Shown here piece by piece: positions 17,409 to 26,563 of a stretch of 64,000 bases of DNA (the stretch's first letter is position 1; each line of letters opens with the position of its first letter). Both the position numbers and the translations under genes were made by a program. The notes beneath the pieces were generated by a model. The model did not search any database. It saw nothing but the letters and a program-made list of their open reading frames with translations, and was not told the DNA's origin. The stretch lies in the NCBI RefSeq assembly GCF_003429005.1, contig NZ_QVQV01000008.1, positions 1-64,000 on the forward strand, read 5' to 3'. This DNA comes from Paraburkholderia sp. DHOC27. GTDB lineage: Bacteria; Pseudomonadota; Gammaproteobacteria; Burkholderiales; Burkholderiaceae.

Positions 17409-17981
17409 TTACGGCTCGCTGTCACGGCTACCAGTCGCGACGTCGACGCCGTTCAGATTGCATGAGTTTTGACCGAAGCCGGGGTAGGCGGCGGACCAGT
17501 TGCCGAGGATGGTTGCCTGGGCGTCGCTCAGCGTCATCTTGCCCTCGCAGACGCAGTGCTTCAGACGCACGACGAGCCGGGATTTGCGGCGCTCGCCCTG
17601 ATTGCCCGCCCACGGCAGCAAGTCGAAGTTGGCCGGCGAGTCGGGGGCACCGCCGAGAAGAACCGGCACGTGCCGGTCGAGCGCGTAAGCCACCCCCGCG
17701 TCCGTGCTGATGCCGAGGTCCGCGAGCAGACGCGCCTTGCGTTCCATCATCACACTGATGGACGGCGAAACCGCGTCGACGTAATCCGGACGGCAGATCG
17801 TGCTGCCAATCGACTGCTGCGTTACACGCCCGTCAAAGAGGGTCGCGTCGTGCGCCGCCGCTTGCTCGGCACGCAACGCTGCAAACAAGCCGAAGAGAAC
17901 CGCCACACTGATTCGCCCCATGTGCGCGAGGTGTCGCCGGGACGCCCGCTCCGCGACGCACGGAGGGTTTGAATCTGTCAT
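17409..17981 (-). CDS. Secreted HNH-like family protein
   Basis: A 190-aa exported protein with a signal segment (VAVLFGLFAALRAEQAAAH). The mature part follows the pattern of small secreted HNH-fold proteins: TQQSIGSTICRPDYVDAV, then DRHVPVLLGGAPDSPANFDLLPW, and a C-terminal CVCEGKMTLSDAQATILGNW. In the family the centre usually reads DHxxPLxLGGxxxxxNLWP; here the first element is DRH and the final NLW is FDLLPW, so nuclease activity is doubtful. The long upstream open frame is not supported; I use the ATG at 17981 (an ATG at 17921 is also possible). Confidence 0.65.
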   Translation of the reverse strand: MTDSNPPCVAERASRRHLAHMGRISVAVLFGLFAALRAEQAAAHDATLFDGRVTQQSIGSTICRPDYVDAVSPSISVMMERKARLLADLGISTDAGVAYALDRHVPVLLGGAPDSPANFDLLPWAGNQGERRKSRLVVRLKHCVCEGKMTLSDAQATILGNWSAAYPGFGQNSCNLNGVDVATGSRDSEP

Positions 17982-18171
17982 GCCTTGAACGCGAACGCGC
18001 CTACCTGTCTTACCTTCAATCATTCGTCGGCGCGCCAGGTCGTGACGCGGATAGTGAATTCGGCATGCAATTAAAACACATTCAATATGTACGGGTGCAA
18101 TTGCAGCCCATACTTTGGGAAGTCGTGGCGCGCAGGGCCTGAGCGGCGCCCTGCCGAGCCAAAGCCGCGGG

Positions 18172-19962
18172 CTACGCCGGTTTGGGGGGTTTCGCCGGTT
18201 TTGCCTTGCGAGCCTGCAATGCGCGGATCCGGCTGACGGCCGCCGTATCCGACACCGTCGTGTCATACATCTTCGCCACATCGCCCTTCAGTGCGGTACG
18301 CGACGCCCCGTCGAGGTACACCATGTGCCCCGATGGATAGAAACGCGCGGACAGATTCTGACGCACCTGCGTGCTGACGAGCGGCATCTGCTGCAGATCG
18401 ATCACCGTCTGATAGAACGGCGTCACGAAGTCGAAAAAGCCGTTCGCCGACAACACCTTGAGGTCCGGGTTGAGCGCCATCACAGCGGCGAGATCGCCGG
18501 CCGTGTAGAGAATGACGTTGCCCTTCGAATCCACGCCCTTCTGCGCGCCGGTTGGGTCGATGTGGCTGAAATCCCAATACTGGAAGGCCTGGTCGTTCAG
18601 GTCGGTAAAGGCGGAATTCGACGTGTACAGCAGTTGCTCGTTCAAATAGACGTTCCACATGGTCGTGTAGACGCCCGTCACCGCGGTCATGGTCGGATCG
18701 TTACCCCCCGAATTCGGGTTGATCTTGCCGGCGATACCGGTCTCGATGGCCGTCACCCGCCCGTCGTACTCACCCAGTGCGAGCCCCTTGGACTTGAGCA
18801 GCGTGGTCAGGAAGAGCGAATCGCCGCGGCTGTCGTAGCCGGCAATGTCGAGGTTCCACGCGAGCAGCGTGGGCTTGTCGATGCCGGTGTATTCGCTGAG
18901 CTTTTCGACCGTGGCCGCGTCCGTGGCGGGCGCCTTGCGCAAGGCTGCCAGATAGTCGGTGCGCGCGAACTGTGCCACCTCCTCGGCGAACGCACCGAGA
19001 TCCTTCGGCGTAGGCGCGACGCCGAGCTTCTTGTGATACCAGGCGTCGGCCGCGGCGGTAGGCAAGGCACCCACCGGATTGCCCGACTGCGTGTAGTCGA
19101 GAATCGACGACTGCAGCGTAATGCCATTCAGATCGACGCCGTCTTCGTGCAGCAGATACGCCAGCACGCAACTGCGCGCCGTGCCGTACGACTCGCCGTA
19201 CAGATACTTCGGCGAATTCCAGCGATTGTTCTTCGTCAGAAAGCGCTTGATGAACTGCTTGATCGAATTGGCATCCTGGTCCACGCCCCAGAAGTCGCGA
19301 TTCTTCGCCGGAGCAATAGCTGCCGAATAACCCGTGCCGATTGGATTGATGAACACCAGATCGCTCTTGTCGATCATGCTGTCCGGGTTGTCTTCCATCG
19401 AATAAGGTGCAGGCGGCGTGAAACTGGGCATTGCCGTCTTGATGCGACGCGGCGCGAACGAACCGAGCAGCACGAACACCGACGACGAACCCGGGCCGCC
19501 GTTATAGAAGAACGTGACCGGGCGGCTTTCCTCTTTCTGCCCATCCTGCGTGAAGGCCACGTAGAACATTTTTGCGTTGGGCACCGAACTGCTGGGGTCG
19601 ACCGTCACCAGATGCCCTGCCGTGGCCGTATAGGCAATCTTGCGTCCGCCAATGACGATGGAGTGTTTGGTGACGGCGGCGTTCTCGCTCGTGTCGGTGA
19701 CCGAATCGTTGGGGCCATTACCGTAGGCAACCGGATCGAAGAACGGCTGGTCGCCTGCCTTGCGCTGCGCGGCGCTCGGGCTCGCTGCTTTGCTCGCGGC
19801 TTTTCCAGCGGCCGTGGCGGTGGCCGCCGGCGCAGGGGTCGAAGCAGGAGCCGGCGCGGCGGCAGACGCGGACGCAGGTGCTGGCGCAGATGCAGGTTTA
19901 GGCGCCGCGTGCGAGTTGTGAGACGACTGCGGACTGCCGGAAGCTGACTCGTTGTTCGTCAT
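18172..19962 (-). CDS. S10 serine carboxypeptidase-like protein
   Basis: A 596-aa alpha/beta-hydrolase peptidase of family S10. Oxyanion-hole segment NGGPGSSS (154-161), nucleophile S258 in GESYG, catalytic Asp in GFFDFVTP and His in PSGHMVYLDG. S10 enzymes remove C-terminal residues, usually at acid pH. The first ~70 residues are an Ala/Pro/Ser low-complexity stretch instead of a hydrophobic signal peptide, although a good ribosome-binding site (GGAG) precedes the ATG at 19962. It lies on the same strand as the S53 protease 250 bp upstream, suggesting joint acid proteolysis. Confidence 0.9.
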   Translation of the reverse strand: MTNNESASGSPQSSHNSHAAPKPASAPAPASASAAAPAPASTPAPAATATAAGKAASKAASPSAAQRKAGDQPFFDPVAYGNGPNDSVTDTSENAAVTKHSIVIGGRKIAYTATAGHLVTVDPSSSVPNAKMFYVAFTQDGQKEESRPVTFFYNGGPGSSSVFVLLGSFAPRRIKTAMPSFTPPAPYSMEDNPDSMIDKSDLVFINPIGTGYSAAIAPAKNRDFWGVDQDANSIKQFIKRFLTKNNRWNSPKYLYGESYGTARSCVLAYLLHEDGVDLNGITLQSSILDYTQSGNPVGALPTAAADAWYHKKLGVAPTPKDLGAFAEEVAQFARTDYLAALRKAPATDAATVEKLSEYTGIDKPTLLAWNLDIAGYDSRGDSLFLTTLLKSKGLALGEYDGRVTAIETGIAGKINPNSGGNDPTMTAVTGVYTTMWNVYLNEQLLYTSNSAFTDLNDQAFQYWDFSHIDPTGAQKGVDSKGNVILYTAGDLAAVMALNPDLKVLSANGFFDFVTPFYQTVIDLQQMPLVSTQVRQNLSARFYPSGHMVYLDGASRTALKGDVAKMYDTTVSDTAAVSRIRALQARKAKPAKPPKPA

Positions 19963-20213
19963 GATCGCTCCATCGGTTTCGTTTCAAGTCGTGCACGGCA
20001 TGGACGCGCCGTACGAGCGTCTTAACAGGCAAGGCACCACCGCTCAGAGGCAAACTCAGTGGCACGGAAAGATGGCAAATACCCACGCATGCCAGGCAAA
20101 TGCAGGACAAGGACGCGACGCCCCTACCCGCCCGCCCAGGCCAACCAGTCGCAGACACCGGTGACGCTGGTGACGCTGGTAACACCGGCGTCTGCTAACG
20201 AGGCTACAACTGA

Positions 20214-21770
20214 CTATAGTGCCGCCGCGACCTTCTGACCATTAGGGCTACCAAGGCCTGTACACGCGTCCCATCCAGCGGAAGCCTCGTACGCACCGTT
20301 GTTGCCTTGCGTGATATCGCGCAAGGCACTGGGGTTCTTGTACAGCACCGGATTGACGAAACCCACCGGCGAGCCCTTCGCCGCATTGATGCGGGCAATC
20401 AACGCAGCCCACAACGGCGCTACCGCGCTGGTGCCGCCCACCACCGTTTGCGACCCGTCGATCAGCACTTCGTAGCCCGTCTCAGGCGACGCATTGCCCG
20501 CCACGTCCGGCACGCCGCGCCCCTTCAGCGCAGTTTTCACGCCTTTCGAGCTGGTGGACGACAGGCCCTGCTGCCAGCTCGGCACCGGGAAAGCCGCGCT
20601 GACTCCGCCGCCGCCCGAGCCGCCTTCCTTGCCGTCGTTCCAGACCACCTCGCTCGCAATGGTCTGCCCCGAGGCGGTGAGCTTCGTGCCGCCGCATGCC
20701 AGCACATACGGGCTCGAGGCAGGGAAATCGGCTACCGTGCCGGTGGAGCCGTCGCTCGAGCCGCTGTCGCCCGAAGCCACGCAGACCGTCACACCCATCG
20801 CCGCGGCCGATTGCAACGCGTTATTGAACGCCTGCAACGACTGCGACGTCCACCCCGACTCCGGGCCGCCCCAACTGATCGAAATGACCGACGGTTTGTT
20901 GGTGGTGTCGTGCACGGCAGTCGTTACCGCATCCATGAAACCGGAGTCCGTATTGGTCGTGAAGTACACGGCGATTTTCGCGGCCGGTGCAACCGCGCCG
21001 ACCACCTCGATGTCGAGCGTGACCTCGCCGTCCGGACCGTTCGGATCGCCGGTCGGGCTGTTGCTGCCCTGGTCTACGCCCACCGACACCACGGTCGGCG
21101 CGCTCACACCCAGATTCGAGAAGTAGCTTTTCAGATCGGAAGTGTTGTAGCCCCCACCCAGCTCGACGATGCCAACGCACTGCCCGCTGCCATCTCCTTG
21201 CGGGAACTGGTAGAGCGAGGCGATCTGCAACGGCGTGAACGAACTTGGCTGCGCCGTTTTGGCGGGATGGAACGGCGGCCGGATACGGAAATGCGGACGC
21301 GCCTGCGGACGGTTGTCGAGCCCCAGTACCGCCGTGACGACACCTGACAGCGTATCGGGCAAGCTGATGACACCCGTGCGGCCACGGTACTGTCCGAGCA
21401 CGTGATGCTGGTAGTGCTGGAGCTGAACGTCGAACGCAGTCTGGAACTGCGCAATGGTGCCGCCCAGCACCACCGTGCGCGAGGCGGCATCTTCACGCAC
21501 TACCGTCAAGCCGGCCTGCGCAGCGAAGGCCTTGACCTTGCTCAGATCTTCCGCGGCCGCGCCGAACTCGCTGGCAAATGCCTCGCGTGACAGCGGCTTG
21601 ACGCCCGGATCGCCCGCTTCGATCTTCTTCATCAAGGCGTCAAACTTTTCCTGCGCGGGACGGCGCAGGATCAGATGGACTTCGATCCGCTGGGCGGGGT
21701 CGCAATGTCCAACGACGGTTGAGCCCTCCACCGGGGCTCGCTCACTTCCTTGCAACACATGCCTGGCCAT
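20214..21770 (-). CDS. Sedolisin (S53) protease, kumamolisin-like
   Basis: A 518-aa pro-kumamolisin-type acid protease: N-terminal activation domain (about 1-170), then the subtilisin-like catalytic domain. Catalytic Glu and Asp are in GEVTLDIEV, the oxyanion Asp in ASGDSGS and the nucleophilic Ser in GGTSAVAP. The calcium site is kept (RDITQGNN and GWDACTG). Like kumamolisin itself it has no obvious signal peptide. AGGAG lies 8 nt before the ATG at 21770, which settles the start. Same strand as the S10 carboxypeptidase. Confidence 0.94.
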   Translation of the reverse strand: MARHVLQGSERAPVEGSTVVGHCDPAQRIEVHLILRRPAQEKFDALMKKIEAGDPGVKPLSREAFASEFGAAAEDLSKVKAFAAQAGLTVVREDAASRTVVLGGTIAQFQTAFDVQLQHYQHHVLGQYRGRTGVISLPDTLSGVVTAVLGLDNRPQARPHFRIRPPFHPAKTAQPSSFTPLQIASLYQFPQGDGSGQCVGIVELGGGYNTSDLKSYFSNLGVSAPTVVSVGVDQGSNSPTGDPNGPDGEVTLDIEVVGAVAPAAKIAVYFTTNTDSGFMDAVTTAVHDTTNKPSVISISWGGPESGWTSQSLQAFNNALQSAAAMGVTVCVASGDSGSSDGSTGTVADFPASSPYVLACGGTKLTASGQTIASEVVWNDGKEGGSGGGGVSAAFPVPSWQQGLSSTSSKGVKTALKGRGVPDVAGNASPETGYEVLIDGSQTVVGGTSAVAPLWAALIARINAAKGSPVGFVNPVLYKNPSALRDITQGNNGAYEASAGWDACTGLGSPNGQKVAAAL

Positions 21771-22092
21771 AGTCTCGACTCCTGTGATGCGTCGCCTCGC
21801 GTCGCGCGCGAGGCTCGCGTTAGTGCCGGCGGATACCACGTCGCCACATCAATGCAGTGCGGCAACTTCCGCCGGTGATGGTGGTTCAAGGGTGGTTTCA
21901 AGGACATCGTCAAGCCGTCCGACAAATTCATTCGAACACAGTTCCGGATCGCAAGACAGTCGGCCAGATGGCCAATGCAATTTCCTCACGGCTCGCGCTA
22001 TGATGCTGCAGCGGCGATCCGGCCGTTGCATTGTTTCGCGCGGGCTCAGCGCACGCGCGGCGAAGAACCTGAGTGAACCAGAGGAACGTTCC
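21771..22092. other. Divergent promoter region with hairpin
   Basis: The 322-bp gap between the sedolisin and DUF1993 genes contains an 8-bp perfect stem, GCCTCGCG (21794-21801) and CGCGAGGC (21807-21814) with a 5-nt loop, which would lie in the sedolisin leader about 25 nt from its start codon. No gene was recognised. Confidence 0.45.
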
Positions 22093-22599
22093 ATGTCCAT
22101 TTCGATGTATCAAGCTTCCCTGCCCGTACTGGTGCGCGGCCTGACCAGCCTGCAAGGCATTCTTGGCAAGGCCGAAGCGCACGCGGCAGAAAAGCAGATC
22201 GACCCGTCCGTGTTCATCAATGCCCGGCTGTTCCCGGACATGCTGCCGCTCGCGCGTCAGGTCTATATCACCACGGACACCGCCAAGGGTTGCGCGGCGC
22301 GTCTGGCCGGCGTCGAGGCGCCCCGCTACGAAGACGTCGAAATGACGTTCGAAGAGCTGCATGCCCGCATTCAGAAAACGATTGATTACCTGCTGGAATT
22401 CAATGCGGCGCAGATCGACGGCTCAGAAGAGCGTTCGATCACGCTGAAGATGCGCAGCGGGCCGATTGAATTTACCGGCGTGAATTACCTGCTGCAGTTC
22501 GTGCTGCCCAATTTCTTCTTCCACATCACGACGGCCTACGACATCCTGCGTCATAACGGCGTCGAGCTGGGCAAGCTCGACTATCTCGGCGGTCGCTAA
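22093..22599 (+). CDS. DUF1993 family protein
   Basis: A 168-aa all-helical protein of the DUF1993 family (DinB-like four-helix bundle). Recognised by the N-terminal SISMYQASLPVLVRGL and the C-terminal NYLLQFVLPNFFFHITTAYDILRHNG, the latter carrying the conserved HxxxxYxxLR pattern. The function of the family is unknown. The ATG at 22093 follows GAGG by 8 nt; the frame extends upstream without signals. Confidence 0.88.
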   Translation: MSISMYQASLPVLVRGLTSLQGILGKAEAHAAEKQIDPSVFINARLFPDMLPLARQVYITTDTAKGCAARLAGVEAPRYEDVEMTFEELHARIQKTIDYLLEFNAAQIDGSEERSITLKMRSGPIEFTGVNYLLQFVLPNFFFHITTAYDILRHNGVELGKLDYLGGR

Positions 22600-22697
22600 C
22601 TAGCGGAAGCTGGCAAAGGGCGTCGCGACTACTCGCGGCGCCGGTGTGGCGCCGGTATGCATTCACGCCAGCATCTCTGTTGCTGGCAGCGCCCGCG

Positions 22698-23018
22698 TCA
22701 AACACGCGGCTGGAACGCAATCACGCTCATTCCAGCCAGCGTGAGCGCGACGCCCGCCAGGTCCCACAAGCTCGGGCGCACCTGCTCGACGCACCACAGC
22801 CACAGGATCGCCACCGCCACGTAGACCCCGCCATAGGCGGCATAGACCCGCCCGGCAGCCGCACCGTGCAGCGTCAGGAGCCACGCGAAGGCCGCCAGAC
22901 TCAGCGCGCCTGGCACCAGCAGCCACACGGAGCCGCCCTCCTTGAGCCAGCGCCACGGCAAATAGCAGCCGAGAATCTCGGCGACGGCCGTCACGACGTA
23001 CAGCAGAAAAGTTTTCAT
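22698..23018 (-). CDS. YnfA/UPF0060 family membrane protein
   Basis: A 106-aa protein with four membrane segments (for example TFLLYVVTAVAEILGCYL at the start), matching the UPF0060/YnfA family, which is distantly related to small multidrug resistance transporters. The conserved pattern AAYGGVYVAVAILWLW is present. Some members have been linked to export of cationic compounds, but the role is not settled. Confidence 0.9.
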   Translation of the reverse strand: MKTFLLYVVTAVAEILGCYLPWRWLKEGGSVWLLVPGALSLAAFAWLLTLHGAAAGRVYAAYGGVYVAVAILWLWCVEQVRPSLWDLAGVALTLAGMSVIAFQPRV

Positions 23019-23180
23019 CGAAGCTGAGGCGGTGCAGGTGAGAGAGGTTGAAGGTGGCAGTCGGACCCGAACCCGGACCCGGACCCGGCATGTCTATCGC
23101 CCTTATTAACACAATCACTTGGCCCGCGACATGAGGGGCGTGCGAGAGTCCATGCATCCCATCCAAGGAAGCCCCGTCCA

Positions 23181-23354
23181 ATGAGCGTCAAGTCGCCCTG
23201 TATCGACATTTGCAAATTCGACGCACGTACTGGCCTATGCGTTGGCTGTCTGCGTACGCGCGAAGAGTGCAAGGAATGGAAGCAGATGAAGAACAAGCAC
23301 CGCAAGAAAATCATCGACGACCGGGCGCATCGCGCTGCAACCCTGAAGCGTTGA
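23181..23354 (+). CDS. DUF1289 small Cys-rich protein
   Basis: A 57-aa protein with the DUF1289 signature: SPCIDICKFDARTGLCVGC followed by RTREECKEWKQM. The four cysteines in C-x3-C-x8-C-x2-C spacing suggest a metal or Fe-S site. ATG at 23181; an AAGGA lies 12 nt upstream. It is divergent from the YnfA gene and is followed by a strong hairpin. Confidence 0.88.
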   Translation: MSVKSPCIDICKFDARTGLCVGCLRTREECKEWKQMKNKHRKKIIDDRAHRAATLKR

Positions 23355-23363
23355 CGCGCCAGA

Positions 23364-23389
23364 CGAGGCGCTCGATGAAGAGCGCCTCG
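23364..23389. terminator. Hairpin between DUF1289 and LysE genes
   Basis: CGAGGCGCTC (23364-23373) and GAGCGCCTCG (23380-23389) form a perfect 10-bp stem with a 6-nt loop. It starts 10 bp after the DUF1289 stop and lies between convergent genes, so it likely serves as a bidirectional terminator despite lacking a U-run. Confidence 0.65.
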
Positions 23390-23416
23390 CAGCGCGCCGG
23401 CAAGGCGAAAAGCGGT

Positions 23417-24046
23417 TCAGTCGAACGACAACCGCAGCGCGAAACCAATGATCGCCGCTGAGAAAGCCCAGCGCTGCACCGTTTGCGCAAGCGGATGGGT
23501 GCGCATCCAGTTCGCGATGCGGGCGGCGCCAATCGCGTAGATGAAATCGAAGCATGCGCCCGTCACGACCAGGATCGCGCCCAGTTCGATCATCTGCCAG
23601 GCCACCGGGCCTGCCTGTGGCCGCACGAACTGCGGCAGCAGCACCGAGCAGAACAACAATGCTTTTGGATTCAGCAAGTTAGTCAAAAGCCCTTTGATGA
23701 ACGCGGTGCGCAGCGGCTGTGCACCTGCCGCCATGGCGTCACCGGCAGGCAACGCAAAGACCGGTGAGCGAAAAATCTGCAAGGCAATCCAGCCCAGGTA
23801 GAGCGCGCCGCCGTAGCGCACCACGTCGTATAGCCAGGGCGCACTGCGCAGCAGCGCCGCCACCCCGCACGCCGAGAGCGTCACGTGGGTCGCACGCGAA
23901 ATGCCCAGCCCGCCCGCAGCCGCAAAGCCCGTGCGGGCGCCGCGCGCAATGCTCGTCTGCATGACCAGCGCCATGTCCGGCCCAGGCACGGCATAGACCA
24001 CGAGCAAGGCGACGACGAAGACGATCAGGAGATGCGCGGAAATCAT
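23417..24046 (-). CDS. LysE/RhtB-family amino acid exporter
   Basis: A 209-aa inner-membrane exporter with about six membrane segments and the family motif VPGPDMALVMQTSIARGARTG. LysE/RhtB proteins export amino acids such as homoserine, threonine or leucine. GAGG lies 7 nt before the ATG at 24046. It is divergent from an Lrp-family gene, the usual arrangement for a regulated exporter, so the Lrp protein probably senses the exported amino acid. Confidence 0.9.
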   Translation of the reverse strand: MISAHLLIVFVVALLVVYAVPGPDMALVMQTSIARGARTGFAAAGGLGISRATHVTLSACGVAALLRSAPWLYDVVRYGGALYLGWIALQIFRSPVFALPAGDAMAAGAQPLRTAFIKGLLTNLLNPKALLFCSVLLPQFVRPQAGPVAWQMIELGAILVVTGACFDFIYAIGAARIANWMRTHPLAQTVQRWAFSAAIIGFALRLSFD

Positions 24047-24177
24047 GTTGAACCTCACGTTTTGAGGCCTCCATCTTGCTATTGCTTCGTGAGGGAATGC
24101 TGGCGATTTACATGGGATCAAGCGCTCGAATTAGGGGAATACGCTAGAATCAACTCTCTCTATGAGCTTTTCCCCTC

Positions 24178-24645
24178 ATGATGAACGACCTCGATAAAGT
24201 AGACCGCGCCATCCTCGCCGCGCTGCAAAGCGATGGCCGCATGTCGAATGCGCGTCTCGCGGAAACGGTCGGTCTGAGCGAAACGCCATGCGCGCGCCGG
24301 CTCAAGCGCCTCGAAAGCGACGGGTATATCGACCAGTACCGGGCCATGCTGTCGCGCTCCGCCCTCGGCTATGGCGTGGTCGCGTTCGTCTATGTGCGTT
24401 TCGCGGTGCATGACCGCGCCGTCGCCACGCGTTTCGAGCGCGAGGTTCAGGCCATCCCGCGAATCTTGTCGTGTCATAACGTATCGGGCAGCGCCGACTA
24501 CATCCTGCAGGTCGTCGCCCGCGACCTCGACGACTACGGCACTTTCATGCGCGACGAAATGCGCGGCCTGCCGGGCGTGACATCGGTGGAGTCGGCGTTG
24601 TCGTTGCGTGAAGTGAAGGCCAACGGCGGTCTGCCGATCCTCTGA
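24178..24645 (+). CDS. Lrp/AsnC-family transcriptional regulator
   Basis: A 155-aa Lrp-type regulator: N-terminal helix-turn-helix (MSNARLAETVGLSETPCARRLKRLE) and a C-terminal RAM ligand domain (VSGSADYILQVVARDLDDYGTF). It is divergent from the LysE exporter with a 131-bp shared control region, so it most likely controls that exporter in response to an amino acid. Confidence 0.92.
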   Translation: MMNDLDKVDRAILAALQSDGRMSNARLAETVGLSETPCARRLKRLESDGYIDQYRAMLSRSALGYGVVAFVYVRFAVHDRAVATRFEREVQAIPRILSCHNVSGSADYILQVVARDLDDYGTFMRDEMRGLPGVTSVESALSLREVKANGGLPIL

Positions 24646-24763
24646 AAGCCGCGCCTCTGGCACACCTCTGGCGTCTGACGGCGGGCGTCTCACGTTACCC
24701 GTGTTACCCGTGGCATAGTAGGCGCCTTGGCGTTATCGCCGCATGAACCACGGAGTCATTCCC

Positions 24764-24997
24764 ATGAATCACGAACAGGCGCGAGCCGAAGAAACCGCCG
24801 CCATGGAGCGCGTGCTGGCTGCTACCCAACGCGTCAAGTCGGCGTTCGCATCGCTGCAATCGCAGTTCCCGCCGGCAGGCGAAGGACGTCCCTCGCAGTT
24901 CGCGCTGCAAACCTTCGACGCCGCCCTCCAGGAACTCGAAGACGCACAAGCCGCCTTCGACGAATTGCTGGGCGATCTGCTTGACGGGAACCGCTGA
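24764..24997 (+). CDS. Hypothetical protein, coiled-coil (77 aa)
   Basis: No family recognised. The protein is rich in Ala, Glu and Gln with heptad-like helices (EETAAMERVLAATQRVKSAF and ALQTFDAALQELEDAQAAFD), suggesting a helical hairpin. I use the ATG at 24764, 8-9 nt after GGAG, over an in-frame ATG at 24743 that has no ribosome-binding site. Confidence 0.6.
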   Translation: MNHEQARAEETAAMERVLAATQRVKSAFASLQSQFPPAGEGRPSQFALQTFDAALQELEDAQAAFDELLGDLLDGNR

Positions 24998-25213
24998 GTC
25001 GAATACTCGCGCCGCTGCTGCGTAGCAAGGGCGCGACGCGCGGCTGATGACACAGTACAGCCGCGCCGGCCTCGGTCGCGTCATTCGGCGGAGCCGGCGG
25101 CACCTGACCGTTAGTTGCGTTTTTTCGCCAAAGCTGTCGTTTCCATCCGATGCGTTCGGCCCGGCAAGCCGACCCAAACGCATCCCATCTGGGTTCTGCT
25201 TAAAAGCGCCCCA

Positions 25214-26461
25214 CTACTTCACCTTCGCGGCAGCGGCCAGTTTGCGTGCGCCCTCTTGCGGGTCTTCGCTGGAGTTCATGAAGTTCGTGACGGCATCGGT
25301 AATCGCACCGGCCGTGACGGACGATTGCAGTTCACCGAACGCCAGTGACGGCAGGAAGCCACCGGACTTGATCGTGGCCTGCTCGTCCGTACGCGACTTC
25401 TTGGCGCAATCGTCGAATTTGTCCATCGGCACATCCAGCCGCACCGGAATCGAGCCTTTGTAAAGGCTGAATTGTTGCTGGAAGTCGGGCGACATGATCG
25501 TCCTGGCGAGCGCCAGTTGCCCCGGCGTCGCATCCTTTTTGCCGCCTTGCTGGAAGAACACGAACGCATCCACGGTGTACGTAAAGGCATTCGCGGTGCC
25601 TGGAGCGGGGGCGCAAATGTAGTCGACATCCGACTGCTTGTTCGCATTCGCAAACTCGCCCTTTGCCCAGTCGCCCATGAACTGCATTCCACCGGACCCG
25701 TTGATTACCATCGCCGTGGCGAGATTCCAGTCGCGCCCGGTCGCGCCTTTATCGAAGTACGTCTGAATCTTGCGGACAGTCTCGAACACCTGCACCATCT
25801 GCGGCGAGGTCAGCGTCTTCTGGTCCAGATCGACCAGCGCCTTGCGATAAAAGTCCGGCCCGTGCGAGAGCACCACCGTTTCCCAGATGGTCATTTCCTG
25901 CCAGGGCTGGCCGCCGTGTGCAACGGGCGTGATACCTGCTGCGCGGAATTTATCCGCCAGCGCAAAGAACTCCGGCCACGTCGTGGGTGCCTTGCCGCCC
26001 ACCTTGTCGAGATCGGCTTTGTTGATCCACAGCCAGTTGATTCGGTGTACAGAGAATGGCGCGGCCACATAGTGGCCACCCGACTTCATGGTCTTGTCGA
26101 TCCCTGCCGGTGAGTTCGCCTTCCAGTCCGTGGCAGCCTGATCGATATTCACCAGCACGCCCTGATCGGCCCAGTCCTGAATCAACGGCCCCTTGACCTG
26201 TGCGGCCGAAGGCGCATTGCCCGAGATGACCTGCGCCTTGAGCGCCGTCATGGCGGCGGCGCCCGCTCCACCTGCGATGGCGAAGTCTTTCCACTCGTAG
26301 CCCTGCTTGTTCATATCGTCTTTCAACACCCGGATCGCCTTCGATTCGCCTCCCGAAGTCCACCAGTGCAGCACCGAAAGCTGCTCGGCACCGAGTACCG
26401 CCTGCGTTCCAGTCACGAGCAGCGCCAATGCCGCGGCAACCGATGTCAGTGATCGTTTCAT
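25214..26461 (-). CDS. Sugar ABC transporter binding protein, glucose/mannose type, without partner genes
   Basis: A 415-aa periplasmic solute-binding protein of the group that binds glucose and mannose in pseudomonads and relatives. It has a Sec signal (KRSLTSVAAALALLVTGTQAVLG cut before AEQLSVLHWW) and the family pattern LHWWTSGGESKA. GGAG lies 7 nt before the ATG at 26461. No permease or ATPase gene is adjacent, so it is an orphan here. The upstream same-strand neighbour is a DUF1479 oxygenase, and the AraC gene is divergent from that pair. Confidence 0.88.
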   Translation of the reverse strand: MKRSLTSVAAALALLVTGTQAVLGAEQLSVLHWWTSGGESKAIRVLKDDMNKQGYEWKDFAIAGGAGAAAMTALKAQVISGNAPSAAQVKGPLIQDWADQGVLVNIDQAATDWKANSPAGIDKTMKSGGHYVAAPFSVHRINWLWINKADLDKVGGKAPTTWPEFFALADKFRAAGITPVAHGGQPWQEMTIWETVVLSHGPDFYRKALVDLDQKTLTSPQMVQVFETVRKIQTYFDKGATGRDWNLATAMVINGSGGMQFMGDWAKGEFANANKQSDVDYICAPAPGTANAFTYTVDAFVFFQQGGKKDATPGQLALARTIMSPDFQQQFSLYKGSIPVRLDVPMDKFDDCAKKSRTDEQATIKSGGFLPSLAFGELQSSVTAGAITDAVTNFMNSSEDPQEGARKLAAAAKVK

Positions 26462-26563
26462 TGCAGTCTCCGAATCTTCGTTTTTTAATTGAGCGGTGTC
26501 AGGCAACCACCGCAAATACTTAGGCCTACTTCTTAGTACATAGGGAACAACATCGAAACCGAA

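Noticed and set aside
18115..19947. 610-codon plus-strand frame opposite the S10 protease
   Set aside because: Long only because high-GC antisense frames have few stops; no motif, while the minus strand has all S10 motifs.
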